Shown: positions 8,477-17,423 of the stretch, piece after piece
How the letters are laid out: every line of letters begins with the position of its first letter
Position numbering within the stretch: position 1 is the stretch's first letter
NCBI RefSeq assembly: GCF_014873495.1
Contig: NZ_JADBGF010000001.1
Coordinates: forward strand, 2,728,001 to 2,792,000
From: Streptomyces stelliscabiei
GTDB taxonomy: Bacteria > Actinomycetota > Actinomycetes > Streptomycetales > Streptomycetaceae
Length of the DNA stretch: 64,000 nt
Direction of reading: 5' to 3'
Position numbers and translations under genes: made by a program
The notes under the pieces: generated by a model
Told to the model about the DNA's origin: nothing
What the model saw: only the letters and a program-made list of their open reading frames with translations
The model's database searches: none

Positions 8477-11203
8477 CTAGTGGGCCGCCGACTCCCAGTC
8501 CGGGCCGTGGCCCACCGAGACGTCCAGCGGGGCCCTCAGGTGGACCGCGTCGGCCATCTCGTGGCGCAGGAGCTGCTCGACGCGGTCGCGTTCGCCGGGG
8601 GCGATCTCCAGGACGATTTCGTCGTGGACCTGCAGGAGCATGCGGGAGGCGAGACCGGCCTCGTCCAGGGCGCGGCCGACGTTCAGCATGGCGATCTTGA
8701 CGATGTCGGCGGCGGTGCCCTGGATCGGGGCGTTGAGGGCCATCCGCTCGGCGGCCTCGCGACGCTGCCGGTTGTCGCTGTTGAGGTCGGGCAGATACCG
8801 CCGGCGCCCGAACAGCGTCGCCGTGTAGCCCGTCGCCCGCGCCTCGTCCACGACCCTGCGCAGATAGTCCCGTACGCCGCCGAAGCGCTCGAAGTACGCG
8901 TCGATCAGGGCGCGCGCCTCACCCGCCTCGATGTTCAGCTGCTGGGAGAGGCCGAACGCGGACAGCCCGTAGGCCAGGCCGTACGACATCGCCTTGATCT
9001 TGCGGCGCATCTCCGCGTCCACCGCCGACTGCTCCACCCCGAAGACCTGCGCGGCCGCCGTGGTGTGCAGGTCCTCGCCGGAGGTGAACGCCTCGATCAG
9101 GCCCTCATCCTCGGACAGGTGTGCCATTACCCGCAGTTCGATCTGGCTGTAGTCCGCCGTCATCAGGGACTCGAAGCCCTCGCCCACGACGAAGCCGCGC
9201 CGGATGGCCCGGCCCTCGTCGGTGCGGACCGGGATGTTCTGGAGGTTCGGGTCCACGGACGACAGGCGGCCCGTGGCGGCGACCGTCTGGTTGAACGTGG
9301 TGTGGATGCGGCCGTCCGCCGCGACGGTCTTGATCAGACCCTCGACCGTGACGCGCAGCTTCGCCTGCTCACGGTGGCGGAGCATGATCACCGGCAGTTC
9401 GTTGTCCGTCTGGCCGGCGAGCCACGCCAGGGCGTCCGCGTCCGTGGTGTAGCCCGTCTTCGTCCGCTTGGTCCTGGGCAGGCCCAGCTCGCCGAAGAGG
9501 ACTTCCTGGAGCTGCTTGGGCGAGCCCAGGTTGAACTCGTGCCCCGCCGCCGCGTGCGCCTCCTTCACCGCCTGTTGCACGGCGCCCGCGAACATCTGCT
9601 CCATGGCCTCCAGGTGGGCCCGGTCCGCCGCGATGCCGTGGCGTTCCATCCGGGCCAGGAGCGCGGAGGTGGGCAGCTCCACGTCCCGCAGGAGGTCGGC
9701 CGCGCCGACCTCCTCCAGACGCTCGCCGAACGCCACGCCGAGGTCGAGGATCGCGCGGGCCTGCACCATCAGCGCGTCGGCCTCGGCGCCCTCGTCCGCC
9801 CCGAAGGCCAGCTGACCGTCGGCCGTGGCGGCGGGGGCCAGCTCGCGGCCCAGGTACTCCAGGGTGAGCGCGTCCAGGTCGAAGGAGCGGCGGCCCGGCT
9901 TGACGAGGTACGCGGCGAGGGCGGTGTCCATGCCGACGCCCTCGACGGTCCAGCCGTGCTCGGCGAAGACCCGCATCGCGGCCTTGGCGTTGTGGAACAC
10001 CTTCGGCTTGGCGGTGTCGGCGAGCCAGGCCGCCCACGCGGTCTCGTCCGCCTCGTCCAGCTCGGTCGGGTCGAACCAGGCGGCCGCTCCCCCGGCCACG
10101 GCGAGCGCGATCTCGGCCACCGAGCCCGCGCCGAGCGCCCAGGTGTCGACGGTGGCGACGCCGAGGATCTCCGTGCCGTGCTCGGCGAGCCAGGGGGCCA
10201 CCTCGCCGGAGCCGAGGACCGTGCCGTCCACCTCGACGCCGGGGGCGGCCGGCTGACCGGCGTCCGCCTCCTCGGCACCCGGGTCGACGGCCAGCAGACG
10301 CTCGCGCAGCGACGGGTTGCGGATCTCCAGGGTGTCCAGGACCATCGCGACGGCCTTGCGGTCGTACGCGGCGCGCTCCAGGTCGGCGACGCCCTTGGGC
10401 AGTTCGACGGTGCGCACCATCTCGGTGAGGCGGCGGTTGAGCTTGACGGCCTCCAGGTGGTCGCGGAGGTTCTGCCCGGCCTTGCCCTTGACCTCCTCCA
10501 CGCGCTCGACGAGATCCGCGAACGAACCGAACTGGTTGATCCACTTCGCGGCGGTCTTCTCGCCGACGCCGGGGATGCCGGGGAGGTTGTCGGACGGGTC
10601 GCCGCGCAGGGCCGCGAAGTCCGGGTACTGGGCCGGGGTGAGGCCGTACTTCTCGAACACCTTCTCCGGGGTGAACCGGGTCAGCTCCGAGACACCCTTC
10701 GTCGGGTAGAGCACGGTGGTGTGCTCGCTGACGAGCTGGAAGGAGTCGCGGTCGCCGGTGACGATGAGGACCTCGAAGCCCTCCGCCTCGGCCTGGGTGG
10801 CGAGGGTGGCGATGATGTCGTCGGCCTCGAAGCCGTCGACGGCGAAGCGGACGGCGTGCATCGCGTCGAGCAGCTCACCGAGCAGTTCGACCTGGCCCTT
10901 GAACTCGTCGGGTGTCTTCGAGCGGTTCGCCTTGTACTCGGTGAACTCCTCGGAGCGCCAGGTCTTGCGGGAGACGTCGAACGCGACCGCGAAGTGGGTG
11001 GGGGCCTCGTCGCGCAGCGTGTTCGCCAGCATCGACGCGAAGCCGTAGATGGCGTTGGTCGGCTGGCCCGTCGCCGTCGTGAAGTTCTCCGCGGGCAGCG
11101 CGAAGAACGCGCGATAGGCCAGCGAGTGCCCGTCCATGAGCATGAGCCGCGGACGGCTGCCGCCGGGGGTGCTGTCGGTCTTCTTCGATCCAGTCTCTGC
11201 CAC
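8477..11203 (-). CDS. polA: DNA polymerase I
   Basis: Family A polymerase, 908 aa, for Okazaki fragment processing and repair. Residues about 18-280 are the 5' nuclease domain (LMLMDGHSLAYRAFFALP, GFEADDIIATLA, GDPSDNLPGIPGVGEKTA). Residues about 310-480 are a 3'-5' exonuclease fold without the D-x-E signature (the corresponding strand reads VATVDTWALG), so proofreading is probably absent, as in other actinobacterial PolA. Residues about 500-905 are the polymerase, with motif A DYSQIELRVMAHLS, the O helix RRKIKAMSYGLAYG and motif C QVHDEIVLE. Start GTG 11203 has AGGA upstream; an in-frame GTG at 11227 would add 8 residues. Confidence 0.97.
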   Translation of the reverse strand: MAETGSKKTDSTPGGSRPRLMLMDGHSLAYRAFFALPAENFTTATGQPTNAIYGFASMLANTLRDEAPTHFAVAFDVSRKTWRSEEFTEYKANRSKTPDEFKGQVELLGELLDAMHAVRFAVDGFEADDIIATLATQAEAEGFEVLIVTGDRDSFQLVSEHTTVLYPTKGVSELTRFTPEKVFEKYGLTPAQYPDFAALRGDPSDNLPGIPGVGEKTAAKWINQFGSFADLVERVEEVKGKAGQNLRDHLEAVKLNRRLTEMVRTVELPKGVADLERAAYDRKAVAMVLDTLEIRNPSLRERLLAVDPGAEEADAGQPAAPGVEVDGTVLGSGEVAPWLAEHGTEILGVATVDTWALGAGSVAEIALAVAGGAAAWFDPTELDEADETAWAAWLADTAKPKVFHNAKAAMRVFAEHGWTVEGVGMDTALAAYLVKPGRRSFDLDALTLEYLGRELAPAATADGQLAFGADEGAEADALMVQARAILDLGVAFGERLEEVGAADLLRDVELPTSALLARMERHGIAADRAHLEAMEQMFAGAVQQAVKEAHAAAGHEFNLGSPKQLQEVLFGELGLPRTKRTKTGYTTDADALAWLAGQTDNELPVIMLRHREQAKLRVTVEGLIKTVAADGRIHTTFNQTVAATGRLSSVDPNLQNIPVRTDEGRAIRRGFVVGEGFESLMTADYSQIELRVMAHLSEDEGLIEAFTSGEDLHTTAAAQVFGVEQSAVDAEMRRKIKAMSYGLAYGLSAFGLSQQLNIEAGEARALIDAYFERFGGVRDYLRRVVDEARATGYTATLFGRRRYLPDLNSDNRQRREAAERMALNAPIQGTAADIVKIAMLNVGRALDEAGLASRMLLQVHDEIVLEIAPGERDRVEQLLRHEMADAVHLRAPLDVSVGHGPDWESAAH

Positions 11204-11329
11204 GAACCCGATCCTGCCATGTACCACTGACAGCCGGACCCCAGGGACGTGACGGGGGGGCCGCTCCGGGCGAGGACGACCGGTTCGGCACGGGGGGATG
11301 TGGCCGGTCGCGCACTGCCGGCCCGGCGG

Positions 11330-11368
11330 CCGGCCCCCGCCCTCGGCGGTGCCGAGGGCGGGGGCCGG
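11330..11368. terminator. perfect 17-bp hairpin in the polA-oxidoreductase gap
   Basis: CCGGCCCCCGCCCTCGG (11330-11346) is followed by a 5-nt loop and its exact complement (11352-11368). It lies in the 654-bp gap (11204-11857) between divergent polA and the oxidoreductase gene, about 130 bp upstream of the polA start, where no gene end needs a terminator. It may end an unannotated transcript or shape the polA leader. Confidence 0.55.
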
Positions 11369-11461
11369 GGCGACCCGGTGCGCCGCGTGCTCGCAGCCGT
11401 ACGCCCTTACGCCCTCACACCCTTACGCCGAGGACACCTTGAGCACCCTCGGGCGCCGCCC

Positions 11462-11538
11462 GAAGCCGGAGCGAAGCCGGAGCGGAGTCGGAGCGAAGCC
11501 GGAGCGGAGTCGGAGCGAAGCCGGAGCGAAGCCGGGAG
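11462..11538. repeat. 11-bp tandem repeat, seven units
   Basis: Seven consecutive 11-bp units. Four copies of GAAGCCGGAGC alternate with two copies of GGAGTCGGAGC, and a diverged last unit follows. The period is not a multiple of three and no confident gene covers it, so it is a non-coding minisatellite in the gap between divergent polA and the FdhF-type gene. The remainder of that gap shows no gene I can support. Confidence 0.85.
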
Positions 11539-11857
11539 GAGTCGGGTCCTGCTCGCCACCACCGGGACGGCGCGGGACGGTCCCACGCGCCGCACCCTCG
11601 CAGTCGTACGGGGTGACGCGCCGGGTCTGTCCTCATCGGCGCCGACGCCGACGGCAGCGTGGCCCCACGTGCCCCGAAGCCGGGGAGCCAGCCCACTCCT
11701 GTTCGCCACCGGAGGGGCAGGGACCGGAGAAGGCAGCCGTCAGCCGCGCCCCCGCCACCGGCCACCCCACCACCCCTTTCACCGGCGCTGACACGTGCGA
11801 GGATCGAAGGCGTAGCCTCACGCCCGAACAGCACGCGTATGCGAATGGGGAGCAGCC

Positions 11858-14137
11858 ATGGCCGGCAAGGCGCCGAAGAGTGATCCGGTTCAGGACGCGC
11901 CGCAGGTCGCGGAGCCCAAGCATGCCGCGGCGGGCCTGCCGGCGATCGGGCACACGTTGCGGATCGCGCAACGGCAGATGGGTGTGAAGCGGACCGCGCT
12001 GACGCTGCTGCGGGTCAACCAGAAGGACGGCTTCGACTGCCCCGGCTGCGCCTGGCCGGAGCCGGAGCACCGGCACGCCGCGGAGTTCTGCGAGAACGGC
12101 GCCAAGGCGGTCGCCGAGGAGGCGACGCTGCGCCGGGTCACCCCCGAGTTCTTCGCCGCCCACGGCGTGGCCGACCTCGCCACGCGCAGTGGCTACTGGC
12201 TCGGCCAGCAGGGGCGGCTCACCCACCCCATGTACCTGCCCGAGGGCGGCGACCGGTACGAGCCGGTGCCCTGGGAGCGCGCCTTCGACATCGTCGCCGA
12301 GGAACTGAAGGCACTCGCCTCTCCCGACGAGGCCCTCTTCTACACCTCGGGCCGCACGAGCAACGAGGCCGCGTTCCTGTACCAGCTCTTCGCCCGCGAG
12401 TTCGGCACGAACAACCTGCCGGACTGCTCCAACATGTGCCACGAGTCGTCGGGCTCCGCGCTGTCCGAGACCATCGGCATCGGCAAGGGCAGCGTCCTGC
12501 TGGAGGACCTCTACAAGGCCGACCTGATCGTCGTCGCCGGGCAGAACCCGGGGACGAACCACCCCCGGATGCTCTCCGCGCTGGAGAAGGCCAAGGCCAA
12601 CGGCGCGAAGATCATCACCGTCAACCCGCTGCCCGAGGCCGGCCTGGAGCGGTTCAAGAACCCGCAGACCCCCCAGGGCATGCTCAAGGGCGCCGCCCTC
12701 ACCGACCTGTTCCTGCAGATCCGCATCGGCGGGGACCAGGCCCTGTTCCGCCTCCTCAACAAACTGATCCTGGAGACCGAGGGCGCGGTCGACGAGGAGT
12801 TCGTCGCCGGGCACACCCACGGCTTCGAGGAGTTCGCCGAGGCCGCCCGCGCCGCCGACTGGGACGAGACGCTCACCGCGACCGGCCTCACGCGCGAGAA
12901 GATCGACGAGGCGCTGGGCATGGTCCTCGCCTCGAAGCGGACCATCGTCTGCTGGGCCATGGGCCTCACCCAGCACAAGCACTCGGTGCCTACCATCCGC
13001 GAGGTGGTCAACTTCCTTCTGCTGCGCGGCAACATCGGCCGCCCCGGCGCGGGCGTCTGCCCGGTGCGCGGCCACTCCAACGTGCAGGGCGACCGCACGA
13101 TGGGCATCTTCGAACGGCCCGCCCCGGCCTTCCTGGACGCCCTGGAGAGGGAGTTCGGCTTCGCCCCGCCCCGGGAGCACGGCTACGACGTCGTACGGGC
13201 CATCAGGGCCATGCGCGACGACAAGGCGAAGGTCTTCTTCGCCATGGGCGGCAACTTCGTGTCGGCCTCCCCCGACACCGAGGTCACCGAGGCGGCCATG
13301 CGCCGCGCCCGGCTCACCGTGCACGTGTCGACGAAGCTGAACCGCTCGCACGCGGTCACGGGCGCGCGGGCCCTGATCCTGCCCACCCTCGGCCGCACCG
13401 AGCGCGACCTCCAGGGCGGCGGCGAGCAGTTCGTGACCGTGGAGGACTCCATGGGCATGGTGCACGCCTCACGCGGCCGCCTGGAGCCCGCGAGCGGGCA
13501 GCTGCTGTCCGAGACGGCCATCGTGTGCCGGCTGGCCCGCCGGGTCCTCGGCGAGGACAGCCGTACGCCGTGGGAGGAGTTCGAGAAGGACTACGCGACG
13601 ATCCGCGACCGTATCGCGCGCGTGGTGCCCGGTTTCGAGGACTTCAACGCGCGCGTGGCCGACCCCGCCGGCTTCGCCCTCCCGCACGCCCCGCGCGACG
13701 AGCGGCGCTTCCCCACCGCCACCGGCAAGGCCAACTTCACGGCCGCGCCCGTCGAGTACCCGCGGCTGCCCGAGGGCCGCCTCCTGCTGCAGACACTGCG
13801 CTCGCACGACCAGTACAACACCACCATCTACGGCCTGGACGACCGCTACCGGGGGATCAGGAACGGTCGCCGGGTCGTCCTGGTCAACCCCGAGGACGCG
13901 CGCGCGCTGAAGCTCGCGGACGGCTCGTACGTGGACCTGGTGAGCGAGTGGCGGGACGGCGTGGAGCGCCGGGCCGACGGCTTCCGGGTGGTGCACTATC
14001 CGACGGCCCGCGGCTGCGCGGCCGCCTACTACCCGGAGACCAACGTCCTGGTACCGCTGGACGCCACCGCCGACACCAGCAACACCCCGGCCAGCAAGTC
14101 CGTCGTGATCCGTCTGGAACAATCGTCGACCGACTGA
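11858..14137 (+). CDS. FdhF/YdeP family molybdopterin oxidoreductase
   Basis: 759-residue cytosolic molybdopterin oxidoreductase related to formate dehydrogenase alpha subunits and E. coli YdeP. The N-terminal GFDCPGCAWPEPEHRHAAEFCENGAKAV is characteristic of the FdhF/YdeP group. Further family features are NMCHESSGSALSETIGIGKG, VAGQNPGTNHPRMLSAL and a C-terminal molydop-binding domain (RSHDQYNTTIYGLDDRYRGI). There is no Tat signal and no visible selenocysteine codon. Substrate unknown; acid-stress or formate-linked roles are proposed for relatives. Start ATG 11858 has GGGGAG upstream. It lies 62 bp before the thioesterase gene. Confidence 0.9.
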   Translation: MAGKAPKSDPVQDAPQVAEPKHAAAGLPAIGHTLRIAQRQMGVKRTALTLLRVNQKDGFDCPGCAWPEPEHRHAAEFCENGAKAVAEEATLRRVTPEFFAAHGVADLATRSGYWLGQQGRLTHPMYLPEGGDRYEPVPWERAFDIVAEELKALASPDEALFYTSGRTSNEAAFLYQLFAREFGTNNLPDCSNMCHESSGSALSETIGIGKGSVLLEDLYKADLIVVAGQNPGTNHPRMLSALEKAKANGAKIITVNPLPEAGLERFKNPQTPQGMLKGAALTDLFLQIRIGGDQALFRLLNKLILETEGAVDEEFVAGHTHGFEEFAEAARAADWDETLTATGLTREKIDEALGMVLASKRTIVCWAMGLTQHKHSVPTIREVVNFLLLRGNIGRPGAGVCPVRGHSNVQGDRTMGIFERPAPAFLDALEREFGFAPPREHGYDVVRAIRAMRDDKAKVFFAMGGNFVSASPDTEVTEAAMRRARLTVHVSTKLNRSHAVTGARALILPTLGRTERDLQGGGEQFVTVEDSMGMVHASRGRLEPASGQLLSETAIVCRLARRVLGEDSRTPWEEFEKDYATIRDRIARVVPGFEDFNARVADPAGFALPHAPRDERRFPTATGKANFTAAPVEYPRLPEGRLLLQTLRSHDQYNTTIYGLDDRYRGIRNGRRVVLVNPEDARALKLADGSYVDLVSEWRDGVERRADGFRVVHYPTARGCAAAYYPETNVLVPLDATADTSNTPASKSVVIRLEQSSTD

Positions 14138-14199
14138 GCGTTTGCTCAGGCGCCGGCACCCGACCGCCGGCACTTTCGATCGAGGACGGACGGAGCCCC

Positions 14200-14688
14200 A
14201 TGGGCGAGCAGCACCACGCGAAGTTCCCGCAAGAGGTCATCGACGAGTACGCGGCCCTCGGCATCGACCTGGTGGCGATGTTCTCCGCGGGACATCTGGG
14301 CACGCGGATGGGCGTGCGGATCGTGGAGGCCTCCGCGGACCGGGTCGTCGGCACGATGCCCGTGGAGGGCAACACCCAGCCGTACGGCCTGCTGCACGGA
14401 GGCGCGTCCGCCGTGCTGGCGGAGACGCTCGGGTCGGTCGGCTCCATGCTGCACGCCGGCAGCTCCAAGATCGCCGTGGGCGTCGACCTGAACTGCACCC
14501 ACCACCGGGGCGTGCGGTCCGGGCTGGTGACCGGCGTCGCCACCCCGCTGCACCGGGGGCGCTCGACGGCCACGTACGAGATCGTCGTCAGCGACGAGGA
14601 CGGCAAGCGGGTCTGCACGGCCCGCCTGACCTGCCTGCTGCGCGACGCCCCGGCGGCCCCGGGCGAGCGGACGGGGACGTCCGGCTGA
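14200..14688 (+). CDS. PaaI family hotdog-fold thioesterase
   Basis: 162-residue hotdog protein. The motif QPYGLLHGGASAVLAETLGSVGS (residues about 64-86) carries the HGG turn typical of PaaI/4-hydroxybenzoyl-CoA-type acyl-CoA thioesterases, and the final strands run to ARLTCLLRD. It should hydrolyse a CoA thioester in the cytosol; the acyl group is unknown. ATG 14200 is preceded by ACGGAG. It follows the oxidoreductase by 62 bp and may share its transcript. Confidence 0.88.
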   Translation: MGEQHHAKFPQEVIDEYAALGIDLVAMFSAGHLGTRMGVRIVEASADRVVGTMPVEGNTQPYGLLHGGASAVLAETLGSVGSMLHAGSSKIAVGVDLNCTHHRGVRSGLVTGVATPLHRGRSTATYEIVVSDEDGKRVCTARLTCLLRDAPAAPGERTGTSG

Positions 14689-14769
14689 TGCGTGCGGGCG
14701 GGGGCCGGGCCGGGACGGGGGCGTTATCGCCTCTGGTCCCGCACGGCGCACAGGCCCTAGCGTCGGGGC

Positions 14770-15174
14770 ATGGCAACGGCAAGAGCATCCTGGCCGCGCG
14801 TGGCGCTCGGGCTCGCGGTGCTGACCGGCGTCCTGGCCACCGGGTGCGCGGCGCCGGACACGACGGGCGGACCGGCGTCCGCGCGGAGCGGCGGCTCGCC
14901 GTCCCCGTCGACCACCCCGCGCGAGGAGCTGTGCGCGAAGATCGTGTCGTACTGGTCGCGGCAGGTGCTCGACAGCGGCACCTACGGGGACTACCAGTCC
15001 ATGGGGCTCTCGAACGGGCAGTACGAGATCCTGCGGGCGGTCGTGGACGCGGCACGGGCCGAGCGGCGGCGCACGGGCCCGAGGGCCGCCGACCGGCTGA
15101 TCGGCCGACGGGCCCGGACGGACTGCGAGACGTGGTACCGCTCGGGCGGGCCGGGCGGGGGACCCTGGCGGTGA
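14770..15174 (+). CDS. small secreted lipoprotein
   Basis: 134-residue predicted lipoprotein: basic N-terminus, hydrophobic core VALGLAVLTGVLATG and a lipobox ending at Cys26 (LATGC), then a Ser/Thr/Pro/Gly-rich linker and a helical domain with two cysteines (ELCAKIVSYWSRQVLD and RTDCETWYRSG). No enzymatic motif is seen. The stop codon overlaps the GTG start of the next gene (GTGA), so the two are translationally coupled and probably act together at the membrane. Function unknown. Confidence 0.8.
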   Translation: MATARASWPRVALGLAVLTGVLATGCAAPDTTGGPASARSGGSPSPSTTPREELCAKIVSYWSRQVLDSGTYGDYQSMGLSNGQYEILRAVVDAARAERRRTGPRAADRLIGRRARTDCETWYRSGGPGGGPWR

Positions 15175-15800
15175 GCGGGATCGGTCCCGTGGAGCCGGGC
15201 GAGGGCACCTGGGACGGCTCCGAGGCGGACGTCGCGCCCGATCCTCCCCGCGGACGGTACGCGCAGGCGTACGCCCGTCATCGCCGTGCCGTGCTCACGG
15301 TGGCGACGGCCCTCACCCTGCTCACGGGCAGCGGCTACCTGTACGCCACCCGCCCCGAGCCCGCCCCGCCGCCCGAGCCCACGGCCCCGCCCTACCCCTC
15401 CCAGGCGGTCGGCGTCAGCTATCTGGGCCGGGTCACCCCGCCCGCCGGATCCCCGCGCACGAGCTTCGGCTTCGAGGTGGAACTGCGCGTGCTGTCGGGC
15501 CCCCCGGTCACCGTCGAGCGGATGACCCAGCCCTACGCGGGTCTCTCCCTGCGAACGGATCCGCGCCCTCCGGTACGGATCGGGACGGACCGGCCCCGAA
15601 GGATCGTCGTCACCATGCGCGTCACCGAATGCCGGAAAGCGCCCGAGAACCCGGGGCTCCCTTTCCTGGACGTAACTCTACGTAATACGCGCGCAATAGA
15701 AGCGCACAGTTTCATGCTGGGCGAGCGCTACGCGCGGGACCTCTCCGACGCCCTCCAAGTCGCCTGTAGCAACGATTCCGCGTCAGCACCAAAAACTTGA
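15171..15800 (+). CDS. single-span membrane protein of unknown function
   Basis: 209 residues: an acidic cytoplasmic N-terminus, a basic patch (YAQAYARHRRAVL), one transmembrane segment (about residues 40-58, TVATALTLLTGSGYLYAT), a Pro-rich stalk and an extracytoplasmic beta-rich domain. That domain contains VSYLGRVTPPAG and MRVTECRKAPENPGLPFLDVTLRN and ends near a cysteine. Start GTG 15171 overlaps the stop of the lipoprotein gene by 4 bp. The 280 bp after it are less GC-rich and hold the upstream region of the transporter operon. Confidence 0.78.
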   Translation: MSGIGPVEPGEGTWDGSEADVAPDPPRGRYAQAYARHRRAVLTVATALTLLTGSGYLYATRPEPAPPPEPTAPPYPSQAVGVSYLGRVTPPAGSPRTSFGFEVELRVLSGPPVTVERMTQPYAGLSLRTDPRPPVRIGTDRPRRIVVTMRVTECRKAPENPGLPFLDVTLRNTRAIEAHSFMLGERYARDLSDALQVACSNDSASAPKT

Positions 15801-16080
15801 ACACTCCTGAACCTACCCGCGTCGACCCTGCACGTTCTCACTATGCGGACAGGGCGAATCGGCCTGAATTCCGCGCATCCACCCACTGAGTACCGCTCTG
15901 CATTACCTCGTGTCATAACAAGAGCGTCACAGCCTTGGTCAGACTCTCCTACACATTCCCTACACCCGCTTAGAGTCACGCCCAGTCACCGCGCCACCGG
16001 AATCGAAGTCACGTCTTCGGCCCAGCGCTCGACTCGGCCCCTTTCAAACAGGAAGGGCCGTGCCAGGGAAAGGACTGATC

Positions 16081-17310
16081 GTGCGTCAACGTTCGCTCAT
16101 AGCCATCACCGCCGCGCTGGCGGCGGGAGCACTCACTCTCACCGCCTGTGGTTCGCGCGACGAGGACAAGGGCGGCTCGGACACCGGCAGTGGCACCACT
16201 GTCGTCATCGGCGTCGACGCCCCGCTGACCGGTGACCTGTCCGCGCTGGGCCTCGGCATCAAGAACTCCGTGGACCTCGCCGCCAAGACGGCCAACAAGG
16301 ACAAGTACGTCGAGGGCGTCACCTTCAAGATCGAGGCGCTCGACGACCAGGCGCAGCCCTCCTCGGGCCAGCAGAACGCCACCAAGCTCGTCGCCGACAA
16401 GAACGTCCTCGGTGTCGTCGGCCCGCTGAACTCGTCCGTCGCCGAGTCCATGCAGAAGGTCTTCGACGACGCCAAGCTCGTCGAGGTCTCCCCGGCCAAC
16501 ACCAACCCGGCGCTGACCCAGGGCCCGGACTGGCAGAAGAGCAAGGTCCGCCCGTACAAGTCGTACTTCCGCACCGCGACCACGGACGCCATCCAGGGCC
16601 CGTTCGCCGCGCAGTACGTCTTCAACGACGCGAAGAAGAAGAAGGTCTTCGTCATCGACGACAAGAAGACCTACGGCGCCGGCCTGGCCGCCACCTTCTC
16701 CGCGGAGTTCAAGAAGCTCGGCGGCAAGGTCGTCGGCACCGAGCACATCGACCCCGAGACCAAGGACTTCTCCGCGGTCGCCACCAAGGTCAAGTCCTCC
16801 GGCGCCGACGTCGTCTACTACGGCGGCGAGTACCCCCAGGCCGGCCCGCTCAGCAAGCAGATCAAGGCCGCGGGCGCCAAGGTCCCCGTCGTCGGCGGTG
16901 ACGGCATCTACAGCGCCGACTTCATCAAGCTGGCCGGCGCCAGCGGCACCGGCGACCTCGCCACCTCCGTCGGCGCCCCCGTCGAGGAACTCGCCTCCGC
17001 CAAGGAGTTCGTCGCCAACTACAAGACCGCCGGATACAAGGAGGCCTACGAGGCCTACGGCGGCTACTCCTACGACTCGGCCTGGGCCATCATCGAGGCC
17101 GTCAAGAAGGTCGTCGAGGACAACAACGGCAAGCTCCCGAGCGACGCCCGCGCCAAGGTCACCGAGGCCGTGCAGAACGTCTCCTTCGACGGTGTGACCG
17201 GCAAGGTCTCCTTCGACGAGTACGGCGACGCCACCAACAAGCAGCTCACCGTCTACGCCGTCGAGGGCGGCGAGTGGAAGGCCGTCAAGTCCGGCACCTA
17301 CTCCGGCTGA
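16081..17310 (+). CDS. branched-chain amino acid ABC transporter substrate-binding lipoprotein
   Basis: 409-residue periplasmic-binding-type lipoprotein (Peripla_BP_6, LivJ/LivK class). The signal peptide ends in a lipobox with Cys23 (LTLTAC). The mature part begins with the usual VVIGVDAPLTGDLSALGLGIKNSVDLA and contains GVVGPLNSSVAESMQKVF and the hinge-region NYKTAGYKEAYEAYGGYSYDSAWAI. It captures branched-chain amino acids for the downstream permease and ATPases. GTG 16081 is preferred over an in-frame GTG at 16060 because AAAGGA precedes it. A strong hairpin separates it from livH, consistent with higher expression of the binding protein. Confidence 0.93.
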   Translation: MRQRSLIAITAALAAGALTLTACGSRDEDKGGSDTGSGTTVVIGVDAPLTGDLSALGLGIKNSVDLAAKTANKDKYVEGVTFKIEALDDQAQPSSGQQNATKLVADKNVLGVVGPLNSSVAESMQKVFDDAKLVEVSPANTNPALTQGPDWQKSKVRPYKSYFRTATTDAIQGPFAAQYVFNDAKKKKVFVIDDKKTYGAGLAATFSAEFKKLGGKVVGTEHIDPETKDFSAVATKVKSSGADVVYYGGEYPQAGPLSKQIKAAGAKVPVVGGDGIYSADFIKLAGASGTGDLATSVGAPVEELASAKEFVANYKTAGYKEAYEAYGGYSYDSAWAIIEAVKKVVEDNNGKLPSDARAKVTEAVQNVSFDGVTGKVSFDEYGDATNKQLTVYAVEGGEWKAVKSGTYSG

Positions 17311-17334
17311 CCCTCACCCACACCCATCCCTGAG

Positions 17335-17370
17335 CCGCGCGGGGCGCCGCACCACTGGCGCCCCGCGCGG
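17335..17370 (+). terminator. hairpin between binding-protein and permease genes
   Basis: A perfect 14-bp stem (CCGCGCGGGGCGCC and its complement) with an 8-nt loop lies 25 bp after the binding-protein stop and 54 bp before livH. Such elements usually allow partial read-through or protect the upstream mRNA, so more binding protein is made than membrane components. Confidence 0.75.
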
Positions 17371-17423
17371 ACTCGCATCCGGTCAACATCCCTCGATATA
17401 TCCGAAGTCTCGGAGGACATGCG

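Noticed and set aside
8171..11230. Open frame of about 1000 codons on the plus strand opposite polA
   Set aside because: Antisense shadow: it mirrors polA codon structure, and no family motif or ribosome site is present.
11462..11538. CRISPR array
   Set aside because: Units are only 11 bp, directly adjacent without spacers, and no cas genes are present. It is a minisatellite.
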